Shown here piece after piece: positions 15,454-23,480 of a DNA stretch of 41,011 bases (positions are counted from its first letter, which is position 1; each line of letters opens with the position of its first letter). The notes under the pieces are model-generated. The model had not been told where the DNA came from. It did not search any database and saw nothing but the letters and a program-made list of their open reading frames with translations. The stretch comes from Deltaproteobacteria bacterium (GTDB lineage Bacteria > UBA10199 > SBBF01), in the NCBI GenBank assembly GCA_016183175.1, contig JACPFC010000007.1, forward strand, positions 1 to 41,011, written 5' to 3'. The translations under genes and the position numbers were made by a program.

Positions 15454-16182
15454 ATGACCCTTGTCATCGCCCATCGCGGCTCCCGCGCCCATGCACCGGA
15501 AAACACCCTTCTGGCCTTTCAAAAGGCCCATGAACAGGGGGCTGACGGGATTGAGCTGGATGTCCACCGGACCGCCGACGGCACGGTTGTGGTCTATCAT
15601 GACGACCGGATATCGGATGCGGCCGAGCGGACCCTCCCCATCCGCGCGACAAAGTGGGAGATCCTCAAAAAAATCGTCCTGCCGCAAAATCAAACGATCC
15701 CCACCTTGCGCGAGGTCTTCGAGCAGTTTGGACAAAAATTTTCGGTCATCAATGTCGAAATAAAATCGACCGGCTATTTTACCAACGGCATCGAGAAGGC
15801 GGTGCTCGATCTTGTTTGCCGGTTCCATCTGGAAGACCGTGTGATCATTTCGTCGTTCAACCCTCTGCATCTTTGGCGCATTTGCCGGATGAACCGCCGC
15901 GTCCGGACCGGGCATCTGATCTGGCCGCCGCAGTGGTTTGCCCGTCGCCATTTCTGGACACGCCTTTGCCATGTTTATTCCGTCAACTTGGAACACGAAT
16001 GGGCCGCCAACGGGCATCTTGAGGAATTCGCGAAGCTGGAAAAGAAAATATGGATCTGGACGGTGAACAAGGAGAATGAACTGCGCCGGTGGTTTACGAG
16101 GGGGGTGGATGCGATTATCACCGACGACCCCCTGCGGGCGTTGAAGATTCGGAAACAAATCTCTGCATCTTTGCCTTTATAG
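15454..16182 (+). CDS. Glycerophosphodiester phosphodiesterase
   Basis: 242 aa, one GDPD TIM-barrel domain. The start carries AHRGSRAHAPENT with the catalytic His, and the metal ligands follow in GIELDVHRTADGTVVVYHDD. Later NVEIK and WTVN/ITDDP match the family end. No signal peptide is present, so it is the cytoplasmic UgpQ type that releases glycerol-3-phosphate from deacylated phospholipids. It begins three bases after rsmE. A strong palindrome follows at 16187. Confidence 0.9.
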   Translation: MTLVIAHRGSRAHAPENTLLAFQKAHEQGADGIELDVHRTADGTVVVYHDDRISDAAERTLPIRATKWEILKKIVLPQNQTIPTLREVFEQFGQKFSVINVEIKSTGYFTNGIEKAVLDLVCRFHLEDRVIISSFNPLHLWRICRMNRRVRTGHLIWPPQWFARRHFWTRLCHVYSVNLEHEWAANGHLEEFAKLEKKIWIWTVNKENELRRWFTRGVDAIITDDPLRALKIRKQISASLPL

Positions 16183-16186
16183 CACC

Positions 16187-16214
16187 CTACAAAAAAGTCG
16201 TGACTTTTTTGTAG
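16187..16214. terminator. Perfect 13-bp inverted repeat, probable bidirectional terminator
   Basis: CTACAAAAAAGTC and GACTTTTTTGTAG are exact complements around two bases. The T run lies inside the arm, as in bidirectional terminators. It lies between the phosphodiesterase stop and the ATPase start, so it could also be an operator for the ATPase gene. Confidence 0.5.
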
Positions 16215-16243
16215 TTCCATGTAAACTAAAAATCATACAGGAT

Positions 16244-17458
16244 ATGCGCTCCATCAAACCGGAAGTGGAAGCCACATTAACCGATGACCGGAAGATGGCC
16301 TTTATTGCCGGGCCCCGTCAGGTGGGCAAAACCACCTTGGCCCAAGCCATGCTGGCCGGAGGCCCCGGGGATGAAGGCTATTACAACTGGGATATCGAAA
16401 CCCACAAGAAAATGATCCTGAAGGATCCGGTCTATTTCTGGCAGGCCCCTCCCGACACTCCGCCCCAGCGGATTGTTTTGGATGAAATTCACAAATATCC
16501 GAGGTGGAAGCGGTTTTTAAAAGGGCTCTTCGACGCCAACCGCAGGCGCGTGGAAGTGCTGGTCACCGGAAGCGGTCGGCTGGATGTCTATCAAAGGGGG
16601 GGCGATTCCCTCTTTGGGCGATACCACCTTTTTCACCTCCTGCCGTTTTCCGTCGGGGAGCTTTTGAAACGCGATGGCCCCCCTCCCTCTCCGGACGATT
16701 GTTTGGGCCGGTTTTTTGATTCTTTGCCTTCTCCCGCCACGGACTACTTCGAAACCCTCTGGAAGTTCGGCGGATTTCCGGAGCCCTTTTTCGCCGCCGA
16801 CGACCGCAAGCTCGTCCAATGGCAAAACGACCATCGCCAGCTGGTCTTGCGCGAAGACTTGAGGGATTTGACCCAGGTGCGGGAGCTGGGACTGGTGGAA
16901 TCGATGATCCATCTCCTTCCCGAACGCATCGGCTCTCCCCTCTCGATCAATGCCCTCCGCGAAAGCCTCGGGGTTAATTTTAAAACGGCGCAAAACTGGA
17001 TCAAATCGCTGGAGCGGCTCTATTACCTGTTTTGCCTGCGCCCCTACAGCGCCCGGCTCGACCGCGCTTTAAGGCGCGAGGAGAAGGTTTATTTTTTCGA
17101 CTGGTCGGTTTTGGAAGATCCGTCAAAACGGTTCGAAAATATGATGGCAGTTCATCTGTTGAAGGCCTGCCTCATCTGGACCGACGCAGGCTACGGACAA
17201 TTCAATCTGCACTACGTCAGGGACAAGGAAAAGCGGGAGGTCGATTTCGTGATTACCAGCAAAAACAGGCCGTATCTTCTTGTTGAGGCAAAACTGTCGG
17301 AAACGGAATCGGACCGTTCTCTCCTTTATTTTCTGGAACGGTTGAAGCCCCAAAAGGGCGCCTGCCAGATCGTGAGAAACGGAGAAGCAACGCGACTGGT
17401 TCAAAGAGGTCCTTTGAATATCGCTTCTGCCCCGCGCTTTTTGGCGGCTTTTCCCTGA
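16244..17458 (+). CDS. AAA ATPase with DUF4143 domain
   Basis: 404 aa, complete AAA_14 plus DUF4143 architecture. Walker [10 protein letters not shown] is at 23-31, Walker B IVLDE at 77-81 and the TGS sensor at 108-110. A winged-helix-like segment (about 230-255) and a PD-(D/E)XK-like tail with EVDFVI and LLVEAK (about 330-350) follow. Members are widespread single genes of unknown role. It is not clearly linked to its neighbours: a palindrome precedes it and yebC follows after 61 bases. It is shorter in its first 20 residues than many relatives but has every motif. Confidence 0.9.
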   Translation: MRSIKPEVEATLTDDRKMAFIAGPRQVGKTTLAQAMLAGGPGDEGYYNWDIETHKKMILKDPVYFWQAPPDTPPQRIVLDEIHKYPRWKRFLKGLFDANRRRVEVLVTGSGRLDVYQRGGDSLFGRYHLFHLLPFSVGELLKRDGPPPSPDDCLGRFFDSLPSPATDYFETLWKFGGFPEPFFAADDRKLVQWQNDHRQLVLREDLRDLTQVRELGLVESMIHLLPERIGSPLSINALRESLGVNFKTAQNWIKSLERLYYLFCLRPYSARLDRALRREEKVYFFDWSVLEDPSKRFENMMAVHLLKACLIWTDAGYGQFNLHYVRDKEKREVDFVITSKNRPYLLVEAKLSETESDRSLLYFLERLKPQKGACQIVRNGEATRLVQRGPLNIASAPRFLAAFP

Positions 17459-17519
17459 CAAGCCCAAAAAACCGCCTTGGCAATCTGTAAAACCCTGTGG
17501 TAGACAGGTCACAAGTCAT

Positions 17520-18275
17520 ATGTCGGGACACTCGAAATGGGCGACGATTAAACGGAAAAAAGGGGCGGCGGATGCCAAGCGGGGTCAGCTTTTCACTAAG
17601 CTCATCAAGGAAATCACCGTGGCCGCCCGGGCGGGGGGCGGCGATCCATCCGGAAACCCGCGGCTTCGCACCGCCATCGCCATCGCCAAGGCGGGCAGTA
17701 TGCCGGGCGACAACATCGAACGGGCGATAAAAAAAGGGACGGGAGAGCTCGAAGGGGTCAATTATGAAGAGGTGACCTATGAGGGCTATGGACCGGCAGG
17801 GGTCGCAATGCTGGTTACCTCACTCACCGACAACAAAAACCGGACCGTGGCCGAAATCCGGAACCTTTTTTCCAAAAACGGCGGCAACATGGGGGAGTCG
17901 GGCTCCGTCGGCTGGATGTTTGAAAAAAAGGGGGTTCTGAATTTCGACAAAAAAACGGTTATCGAAGATAAACTGATGGAGGCGGCCCTCGACGCCGGCG
18001 CCGAAGACATTCAAGATGCCGAGGATTCCTGGGACGTTGTGACATCGCCCGCCGACTTTGAAAAGGTGAAAGAGGCGCTCGAAAAAGCCGCCTTCAAGCC
18101 CCTCTCGGCCGAAATTTCCATGATTCCCAAAAACACAATCCGCATCGAGGCCGAAGATACCGCCGCCAAGATGCTACGGCTCATGGAGGCGCTCGAGGAA
18201 CACGACGATGTGCAAAAGGTTTACGCCAATTTCGACATCCCCGCCCAAATCCTCGAAAAACTGTCGGTAGCTTGA
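17520..18275 (+). CDS. yebC: YebC/PmpR family regulator or translation activator
   Basis: 251 aa. The start [21 protein letters not shown] is the family signature, and three domains of the TACO1/YebC fold are complete, with [12 protein letters not shown] near 60. Members act as DNA-binding regulators, and recent work on the family places some at the ribosome on proline-rich messages. It stands directly before ruvC, as in many proteobacteria. The structured repeat at 18280-18425 separates the two, so ruvC may have its own expression signals. Confidence 0.93.
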   Translation: MSGHSKWATIKRKKGAADAKRGQLFTKLIKEITVAARAGGGDPSGNPRLRTAIAIAKAGSMPGDNIERAIKKGTGELEGVNYEEVTYEGYGPAGVAMLVTSLTDNKNRTVAEIRNLFSKNGGNMGESGSVGWMFEKKGVLNFDKKTVIEDKLMEAALDAGAEDIQDAEDSWDVVTSPADFEKVKEALEKAAFKPLSAEISMIPKNTIRIEAEDTAAKMLRLMEALEEHDDVQKVYANFDIPAQILEKLSVA

Positions 18276-18279
18276 CTGT

Positions 18280-18425
18280 CTTTTAAGCGAACCATCGGGC
18301 TTTGCCCGTGGTGAGCGCGGGGTTTGGGGCCACCTGCCCGCCGGATTGGCAGGCGGGTTTGAGGCCCGAAATAGATAAACGCGAGTAGCATCAAACGGGC
18401 CGAAAGGGCCCCAAGTAAAATGATC
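18280..18425 (+). repeat. Structured intergenic repeat, copy 1 (before ruvC)
   Basis: Begins with TTTTAAGCGAACC and ends with GGGCCCCAAGTAAAATGATC, the last bases being the ruvC start. It contains a small hairpin around CGGGC/GCCCG, a central hairpin whose outer arms are GGGCC and GGCCC, and a 3' hairpin GGGCC-GAAAG-GGCCC. Copy 2 is at 26642-26771. The flanks of the central hairpin are nearly identical in the two copies while its arms differ but still pair, which points to a selected RNA or DNA fold. Confidence 0.75.
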
Positions 18426-18899
18426 ATCCTGGGAATCGATCCTGGAAGCCGTATCACCGGATTTGGCCTGGTTGAAAAACAAAAAAACAACGAAGTCAGA
18501 CACATCGAAAACGGCGCCATTTATTGCGCCGAGGCCCCCTCTTTTGAAGGGCGCCTGGTGCTCATCTTCGAAAAGATCCAGTCGCTCATCAAAGACTTCC
18601 GCCCCGCCGCCGTGGCGGTGGAAAATATTTTCTATTCCAAAAATGTCAAAAGCACTCTAAAATTGGGGCACGCCCGCGGGGTGGCGCTGGTCTCCGCCTC
18701 TCTTCTCCGGACTCCCGTTTTCGAATACACCCCGTTGCAGGTAAAACAGGCGATTGTCGGCTATGGCGGGGCCTCGAAAGAGCAGGTGCAAAAAATGATC
18801 AGGGTTCTGTTGAACCTTCCGCAGATGGCGGAAGAAAACGCCTCCGACGCCCTGGCGGTGGCGATTTGTCACGCGAATACGATGCAGATTAAAGGCTAA
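18420..18899 (+). CDS. ruvC: Crossover junction endodeoxyribonuclease RuvC
   Basis: 159 aa. RNase H-like fold with catalytic Asp7 (GIDPGS), Glu68 (AVENIFY) and Asp143 (SDALAVAICH). At the fourth acidic position of the E. coli enzyme (its Asp138) this protein has Asn140; some bacteria have His there, so loss of activity should not be assumed. RuvC cuts Holliday junctions as a dimer together with RuvAB. There is no ribosome-binding sequence before the ATG; the structured repeat abuts it. ruvA follows after 77 bases filled by an ACGT repeat array. Confidence 0.93.
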   Translation: MIILGIDPGSRITGFGLVEKQKNNEVRHIENGAIYCAEAPSFEGRLVLIFEKIQSLIKDFRPAAVAVENIFYSKNVKSTLKLGHARGVALVSASLLRTPVFEYTPLQVKQAIVGYGGASKEQVQKMIRVLLNLPQMAEENASDALAVAICHANTMQIKG

Positions 18900-18900
18900 A

Positions 18901-18965
18901 AACGTGCTTACGTTTTGTACGTGCTTACGTTTTTAACGTATTAAACGTATGAACGTATGAACGTA
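18901..18965. repeat. ACGT array between ruvC and ruvA
   Basis: ACGT occurs eight times, at 18902, 18910, 18919, 18927, 18936, 18945, 18953 and 18961, so every 8 or 9 bases. It starts as a near-perfect 17-base tandem (ACGTGCTTACGTTTTGT) and continues as an 8-base tandem (ACGTATGA). It fills the whole gap before ruvA. The spacing is too short for CRISPR and there are no spacers. Confidence 0.75.
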
Positions 18966-18976
18966 AACACGAAAAA

Positions 18977-19579
18977 ATGATCTCCCAGTTAAAAGGCATC
19001 CTTTCCCATAAATCCCCCGACGGGTTGACAATCGACATCAACGGCGTTGGCTACGACGTGACTGTCCCCCTGACCACGTTCTATCGTCTGCCGGAGACGG
19101 GGTCGCCGGTCATCCTCCAGATTTATACCCATGTCGCGGAAGGGGCTTTGGCCTTGTTCGGCTTCTCCGATCTTCATGAAAAAAATGTCTTCAAAAAACT
19201 GATCGGCGTTTCGGGCATCGGGCCAAAGCTGGCGCTCACGATCCTTTCCGGTCTTCCGGTGCATGAACTGATGGAGGCCATCGCCCGCGACAATCTCGTC
19301 AAATTGACCGCCATCAACGGCATCGGCAGAAAAACGGCGGAAAGGCTGATCATCGAGCTCCGCGACAAGCTGGGGCCGCTCTCTTCGACTTTTGCCGCTT
19401 CAAGCCCGGCTCCGACGGCAACGGGCAATGGAAAAACCTGGGAAGAGGCCCTTTCGGCGCTTGTCAATCTTGGTTATCATCGCGTCGTTGCCGAAAGGGC
19501 GTTGGGACAGATAAAAATCCGTCCCGATTCCAGTCTTGAAAACGTCCTGAAGGAATCGCTGGGGGTACTGGCAAGATAA
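18977..19579 (+). CDS. ruvA: Holliday junction helicase subunit RuvA
   Basis: 200 aa, full length. An OB-fold domain (1-62), two helix-hairpin-helix motifs ([14 protein letters not shown] near 75-88 and [13 protein letters not shown] near 114-126), a flexible linker (about 140-155) and a C-terminal RuvB-binding domain (158-200). RuvA tetramers bind the junction and load RuvB. It precedes ruvB by one base (TAA then ATG). Confidence 0.95.
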   Translation: MISQLKGILSHKSPDGLTIDINGVGYDVTVPLTTFYRLPETGSPVILQIYTHVAEGALALFGFSDLHEKNVFKKLIGVSGIGPKLALTILSGLPVHELMEAIARDNLVKLTAINGIGRKTAERLIIELRDKLGPLSSTFAASSPAPTATGNGKTWEEALSALVNLGYHRVVAERALGQIKIRPDSSLENVLKESLGVLAR

Positions 19580-19580
19580 A

Positions 19581-20615
19581 ATGGCACAAAGAACCAATAC
19601 AGATTTGCACCTCGAATCGACCGATGATGACCGGGCCTTCGACTTCTCCCTCCGCCCCCGGAATCTCTCGGAGTATATCGGCCAGGAAAAGGTCAAGGAA
19701 AAACTCGCCATTTTCATTTCCGCGGCGAAAAAACGGGGGGAGGTGCTTGACCACTGCCTCTTCTGCGGGCCTCCCGGTTTGGGAAAAACCTCTCTGGCCC
19801 ATATTATCGCGAGGGAGATGGAGGCGCCGATCAAGGCCACCTCCGGACCGGTGCTGGAGCGGGCGGGAGACCTCGCGGCCATTCTCACCAACCTCGAACC
19901 CAATTCGGTTTTGTTCATCGACGAGATTCACCGCCTGAATCCGATTGTGGAGGAGATCCTCTATCCGGCAATGGAGGATTACCAGCTCGATATCCTGATC
20001 GGCCAGGGGCCGAGCGCAAAATCGATCAAACTCACTCTTCCCCGCTTCACCCTGGTGGGGGCCACGACACGGGCGGGGCTTCTCACCTCCCCTTTGCGCG
20101 ACCGTTTCGGGATTGTGGAGCGCCTCAACTTCTACGAGCCGGATGAACTGAAAAAAATCCTCGCCCGTTCGGCCGGCATTCTCGGCATTCCCGTCGATGA
20201 CGAGGGCGCCATGGAGATCGCCGCCCGTTCGCGCGGCACGCCACGGATTGTCAACCGCCTTTTGCGCCGCGTCCGCGATTATGCCCAAGTGAAGGGGAAC
20301 GGGGCCATCGATCTTAACGAGGCTCAAAACGGGCTTAAACTTCTGGAGGTCGACGAAATGGGGTTTGACGCGATGGACCGGAAAATTATGCTGACCATCA
20401 TTGAAAAATTCAAGGGGGGCCCCGTGGGCATCGAGGCGCTGGCCAGTTCGATTCACGAGCAAAAGGATACGCTCGAGGATGTCTACGAACCGTATCTTTT
20501 AAGCCAGGGTTTCATCGACAGGACCCCGCGGGGGCGGGTTGCAACCCGCAGTGCGTTTACGCACTTCAACAAACAGCCCCCCGCAGAGGATGGAACGAGA
20601 AATTTGTTCGCTTAA
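19581..20615 (+). CDS. ruvB: Holliday junction branch-migration ATPase RuvB
   Basis: 344 aa. The start region has [12 protein letters not shown], Walker [10 protein letters not shown] at 63-71, Walker B LFIDEIH at 111-117, the sensor GATTRAG and an arginine finger in RDRFG, then the winged helix with RTPRGRVAT near the end. All ATPase motifs are intact. Hexameric RuvB pumps DNA through RuvA. Last gene of ruvCAB; a REP-like palindrome follows directly. Confidence 0.96.
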   Translation: MAQRTNTDLHLESTDDDRAFDFSLRPRNLSEYIGQEKVKEKLAIFISAAKKRGEVLDHCLFCGPPGLGKTSLAHIIAREMEAPIKATSGPVLERAGDLAAILTNLEPNSVLFIDEIHRLNPIVEEILYPAMEDYQLDILIGQGPSAKSIKLTLPRFTLVGATTRAGLLTSPLRDRFGIVERLNFYEPDELKKILARSAGILGIPVDDEGAMEIAARSRGTPRIVNRLLRRVRDYAQVKGNGAIDLNEAQNGLKLLEVDEMGFDAMDRKIMLTIIEKFKGGPVGIEALASSIHEQKDTLEDVYEPYLLSQGFIDRTPRGRVATRSAFTHFNKQPPAEDGTRNLFA

Positions 20616-20617
20616 TT

Positions 20618-20686
20618 GTCATTCCCGCGCAGGCGGGAATCCAGTTTTTTCAATCACTTCTGGATCCCCGCTTTCGCGGGGATGAC
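20618..20686. repeat. REP-like inverted repeat
   Basis: Outer arms GTCATTCCCGC and GCGGGGATGAC with inner CCAG/CTGG form a bipartite palindrome of about 69 bases, each half itself a hairpin (CCCGC/GCGGG and CCCCGC/GCGGGG). This is the widespread class of chromosomal REP elements. It may also act as the ruvB terminator. Confidence 0.75.
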
Positions 20687-20715
20687 ATAAAAGACAAGTT
20701 TGTCAACCCGCTAAA

Positions 20716-20996
20716 ATGAAGTTAATCGAAAAACGCGACACCAATTTCTTTTTTTACGGACTGGCTGTCGCTATTTTTTTCATTTTTCTGGTCTTCACCG
20801 TCACCGGTCAGGACGGCCTCGTCCGATTGATCCAGCTCAAACGGATCAAGCAGGAACTGGCGTCCGAATTGCACTGCGTCAGGAGCAGAAAAGCCTCAAG
20901 GACCTGAAAGTCATCGAACATCTGGCCCGTAAATCACTGGGGTTGGTTTATCCCGAGGAGACGGTTTTCGTGTTTGACAAAGGGGCCGGCCCATAA
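20716..20996 (+). pseudogene. Frameshifted FtsB/DivIC-like septum protein
   Basis: The first frame (20716 to about 20870) encodes a short cytoplasmic start, one membrane helix (about 13-33) and the beginning of a coiled coil (LIQLKRIKQELASEL). It then stops at 20907. From CTG 20874 another frame carries on the family pattern without a gap: LRQEQKSLKDLK, then IEHLARKSLGLVYPEETVF, ending at 20996. One extra base, or two fewer, near 20870 would restore a protein of about 93 aa. FtsB/DivIC proteins link FtsL and FtsQ at the septum and are usually essential, so a sequencing or assembly error is at least as likely as a real loss. Confidence 0.8.
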
Positions 20997-21067
20997 TACT
21001 ACTCCGCCATCCGGCAGTTGTTTGCCGGTTTTAAAGCAACAATCATCAAAGAAGGAGAATTGGAAAT

Positions 21068-21280
21068 ATGGCTCGCACGAAAGGACGCGTTAAGTGGTTT
21101 AACGATGCCAAGGGTTTTGGCTTCATTGAGCAGGATGGGGGCAAGGATGTTTTTGTCCACTATTCCGCCATCGCCGGGGAAGGCTACAAGTCTCTCGCCG
21201 AAGGGCAAGAAGTTGAATTCGACCTCACCGAAGGGCCCAAAGGGCCGCAGGCGCAAAATGTCACAAAGGTCGGGGCGTAA
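21068..21280 (+). CDS. Cold-shock domain protein
   Basis: 70 aa, a single cold-shock domain. RNP1 KGFGFI is at 15-20 and RNP2 DVFVHY at 27-32; the aromatic nucleic-acid-binding residues are present. It starts with [10 protein letters not shown] as in CspA-type RNA chaperones. AAGGAGAA lies about ten bases before the ATG. The leader 20997-21067 is short and shows no long cold-shock 5' element. The 120 bases that follow (21281-21400), before the convergent regulator gene, hold no gene that I can see. Confidence 0.95.
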   Translation: MARTKGRVKWFNDAKGFGFIEQDGGKDVFVHYSAIAGEGYKSLAEGQEVEFDLTEGPKGPQAQNVTKVGA

Positions 21281-21400
21281 GGCGGCAGGGCCCCTCCAAT
21301 AATGCGTGGCGGGCACAGCGCCAACCAAATGGTCTGAACGGACCTTCAAATGGTTCGCAAACTTCTTCGCAAAATGCGCAACTCATGAGAGTTGGGGTAG

Positions 21401-23032
21401 CTATTCCCCAATCCCGTAATCTTTCAATTTCTTGAAGAGGGTCGATTTGGCAATTCCTAAAAGATCGGCCGTTTGCGCCTTGTTCCCGCCGGTCTTTTCC
21501 AGCGCCTCCAGAATTTTGTATTTTTCCACCCGATCGAGGCTCATCCGTTCCGCCTCCCTCCCCGGATCGCCGCCGATAAGCTCTATATGCTCCGGTCTGA
21601 TGACCGGACCGTCGCAAAAAACGAGGCTCCGCAAGACCACATTTTTGAGTTCACGAACGTTTCCGGGCCACGAATAGGCGGCCAGCTTGCTTAAAACCTC
21701 GGGTGAAAGGGAAAGGGGCGATTGGGGAGATGCCTGACGGAGAAAATAATCGGCCAGAAGGGGAACATCGTCCTTGCGGTCCTTGAGAGGGGGAACCGAC
21801 AGAGGGATGACAAAAAGGCGAAAAAACAAATCCTCCCGGAAGGTCCCCTTTTTTACCTGCTCGGAGAGGTTTTTGTGCGTGGCGGCGACAATCCGGACAT
21901 CCACCGGAATTTCCTCATCCCCTCCCACCCGCCGGATGGCCCTGTTTTCCAAAACCCTTAAGAGTTTCGGCTGGAGTTCCAAGGGGAGTTCCCCAATTTC
22001 ATCCAGAAAGAGCGTTCCGTTGTTGGCCTGCTCGAAGGCGCCGGCCCGCCGGGCGACAGCCCCCGTAAAGGCCCCTTTTTCATGCCCGAAAAGTTCACTT
22101 TCAATCAGATGGACCGAAATGGCCCCGCAGTTTAAAATCACATACGGCTTGTCCCGGCGGGGTGAAAGCTCATGGATGGCCCGCGCAACCAACTCCTTGC
22201 CGCTCCCCGTTTCGCCGTAAACGAGAACGGTCTGGTCGGTTGGCGCCACGCGGGCGATCCGGCTAAAAAGGAGGCGCATCGATTCGGTCTGCCCCACCAG
22301 GCCGCAGAAATGGTTTTGGTCCATCGGAAGCACCGCTTCATCCGCGCCGGCGTCGTCGAACCGGACGCGGGTTTTGCCGATGACAAACTCGATCGGGCGC
22401 TTCAAGGCGGCGCGGTTGATGCGCACCTCGCCGACCCAGGTGCCATTGGTGGAATTGAGATCCTCCAAAAAAAAGCCGCCGCCGTCGGGGACAATCCGGC
22501 AGTGACGGCCGGAGACGTATTCATCGTCGATGACGATGTCGCAGGAGGCGTTTGACCCGAGGACTACCTTCGATGACGGCAGATCGACCCGCCGGGCCTC
22601 CCCCCCCTTTTGGGTGATGACCAGACAGGGTTTGCTGACGATAAATTTGTCCTTTTTCGGATCGAATTTTAAAATCCGCGTGTCCGGTCGGTCCGAGATC
22701 CGGGTGATGCAGGTCTCCACCTCGCGGTCGAACTCCCGGTCCTGCCGCGACTTGAGGACAAACAAAAGCCCCCAGTCGCCGATCCGGATTTTCTGGCCGC
22801 TTGAGAGTTTTGCCTTCTGGACCGGTTTTTTGCCGAGAACAGTCCCCCCCTTGCCGCGGTTTTCGACAAACCAGGCCTTGTCCTCACAGGTAATGACCGC
22901 ATGGTCGCGGGAGACACTCTCATCGGGGAGGACCAGATCGTTCTGCGGCGACCGGCCGATGGCAAACCGCGCCCCCGTAAACGGGACGCGGAAGACCGTT
23001 CTTCCCTGTTTGGAGACAACGAGTTCCGGCAT
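21401..23032 (-). CDS. Sigma-54-dependent activator with two FHA domains
   Basis: 543 aa. FHA 1 (about 22-90: GRSPQN and SVSRDHA) and FHA 2 (about 155-225: GSNASCD, VSGRHC and NSTNGTWV) precede the AAA+ domain with Walker A GETGSGKE at 273-280, the sigma-54 contact motif GAFTGA at 320-325 and Walker B LFLDE at 341-345. A Fis-type helix-turn-helix is at 500-543. FHA domains bind phosphothreonine, so the input is likely a Ser/Thr kinase; none is in the window. There is no response-regulator receiver domain. This layout is typical of Myxococcota-like bacteria. The DUF192 gene ends two bases upstream, so it may share its transcript. Confidence 0.93.
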   Translation of the reverse strand: MPELVVSKQGRTVFRVPFTGARFAIGRSPQNDLVLPDESVSRDHAVITCEDKAWFVENRGKGGTVLGKKPVQKAKLSSGQKIRIGDWGLLFVLKSRQDREFDREVETCITRISDRPDTRILKFDPKKDKFIVSKPCLVITQKGGEARRVDLPSSKVVLGSNASCDIVIDDEYVSGRHCRIVPDGGGFFLEDLNSTNGTWVGEVRINRAALKRPIEFVIGKTRVRFDDAGADEAVLPMDQNHFCGLVGQTESMRLLFSRIARVAPTDQTVLVYGETGSGKELVARAIHELSPRRDKPYVILNCGAISVHLIESELFGHEKGAFTGAVARRAGAFEQANNGTLFLDEIGELPLELQPKLLRVLENRAIRRVGGDEEIPVDVRIVAATHKNLSEQVKKGTFREDLFFRLFVIPLSVPPLKDRKDDVPLLADYFLRQASPQSPLSLSPEVLSKLAAYSWPGNVRELKNVVLRSLVFCDGPVIRPEHIELIGGDPGREAERMSLDRVEKYKILEALEKTGGNKAQTADLLGIAKSTLFKKLKDYGIGE

Positions 23033-23033
23033 A

Positions 23034-23480
23034 TTATATATTCAAACTTACTCGATCGCCCGTCTCTACCCCGCTTTCATCGGCAAAACCGGCCTTCACT
23101 TCGAGCACGTAGCGAAACACCGAAGTCGGCGTGATCAGCTCTTCGGAAAAAGGTTCGGTGTTTTCCGCCACATAAATGATTCGGTGGTTTTCGTCGATGA
23201 AAATAATGTCGAGCGAGAGCGGCGTGTCCTTCATCCAAAACGAGGTCAGCGTGTTTTCGTCGAAAATAAAAAGCATCCCGTCCCGGTCGCTCAAGTCGGT
23301 GCGGTTCATGAGGCCGGTCGCCCTTTCGGCGGCCGTGTCGGCGATTTCAACGGCAAATTCGGTGGAACCGGAGCGGGTAATCACGGTTACGGTATCCGGG
23401 GTTGTGCCGTTGTCGCCGCAACCGGATTGACATGACCCAAAAATAAAAAGAACAAGAAAAATTCCGAGTATTTTGCTCAT
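23034..23480 (-). CDS. DUF192 lipoprotein
   Basis: 148 aa from ATG 23480, which overlaps the gyrA stop as ATGA. The N-terminus is a lipoprotein signal with FGSC at 14-17 (lipidated Cys17). The DUF192 core follows: [34 protein letters not shown], then the [11 protein letters not shown] end. DUF192 proteins are small beta-barrels of unknown function, often secreted or lipid-anchored. A longer frame up to 23606 is inside gyrA and rejected. Confidence 0.85.
   Translation of the reverse strand: MSKILGIFLVLFIFGSCQSGCGDNGTTPDTVTVITRSGSTEFAVEIADTAAERATGLMNRTDLSDRDGMLFIFDENTLTSFWMKDTPLSLDIIFIDENHRIIYVAENTEPFSEELITPTSVFRYVLEVKAGFADESGVETGDRVSLNI

Noticed and set aside
18174-18503. Minus frames through the structured repeat (similar peptides also at 26571-26810)
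   Set aside because: The two translations look alike only because the DNA repeat is alike; stems and length changes explain the conservation better than coding.
18901-18965. CRISPR array
   Set aside because: Units are 8-17 bases, without spacers and without cas genes nearby.
19464-20462. 332-codon minus frame
   Set aside because: Shadow of ruvB/ruvA, which carry all family motifs.
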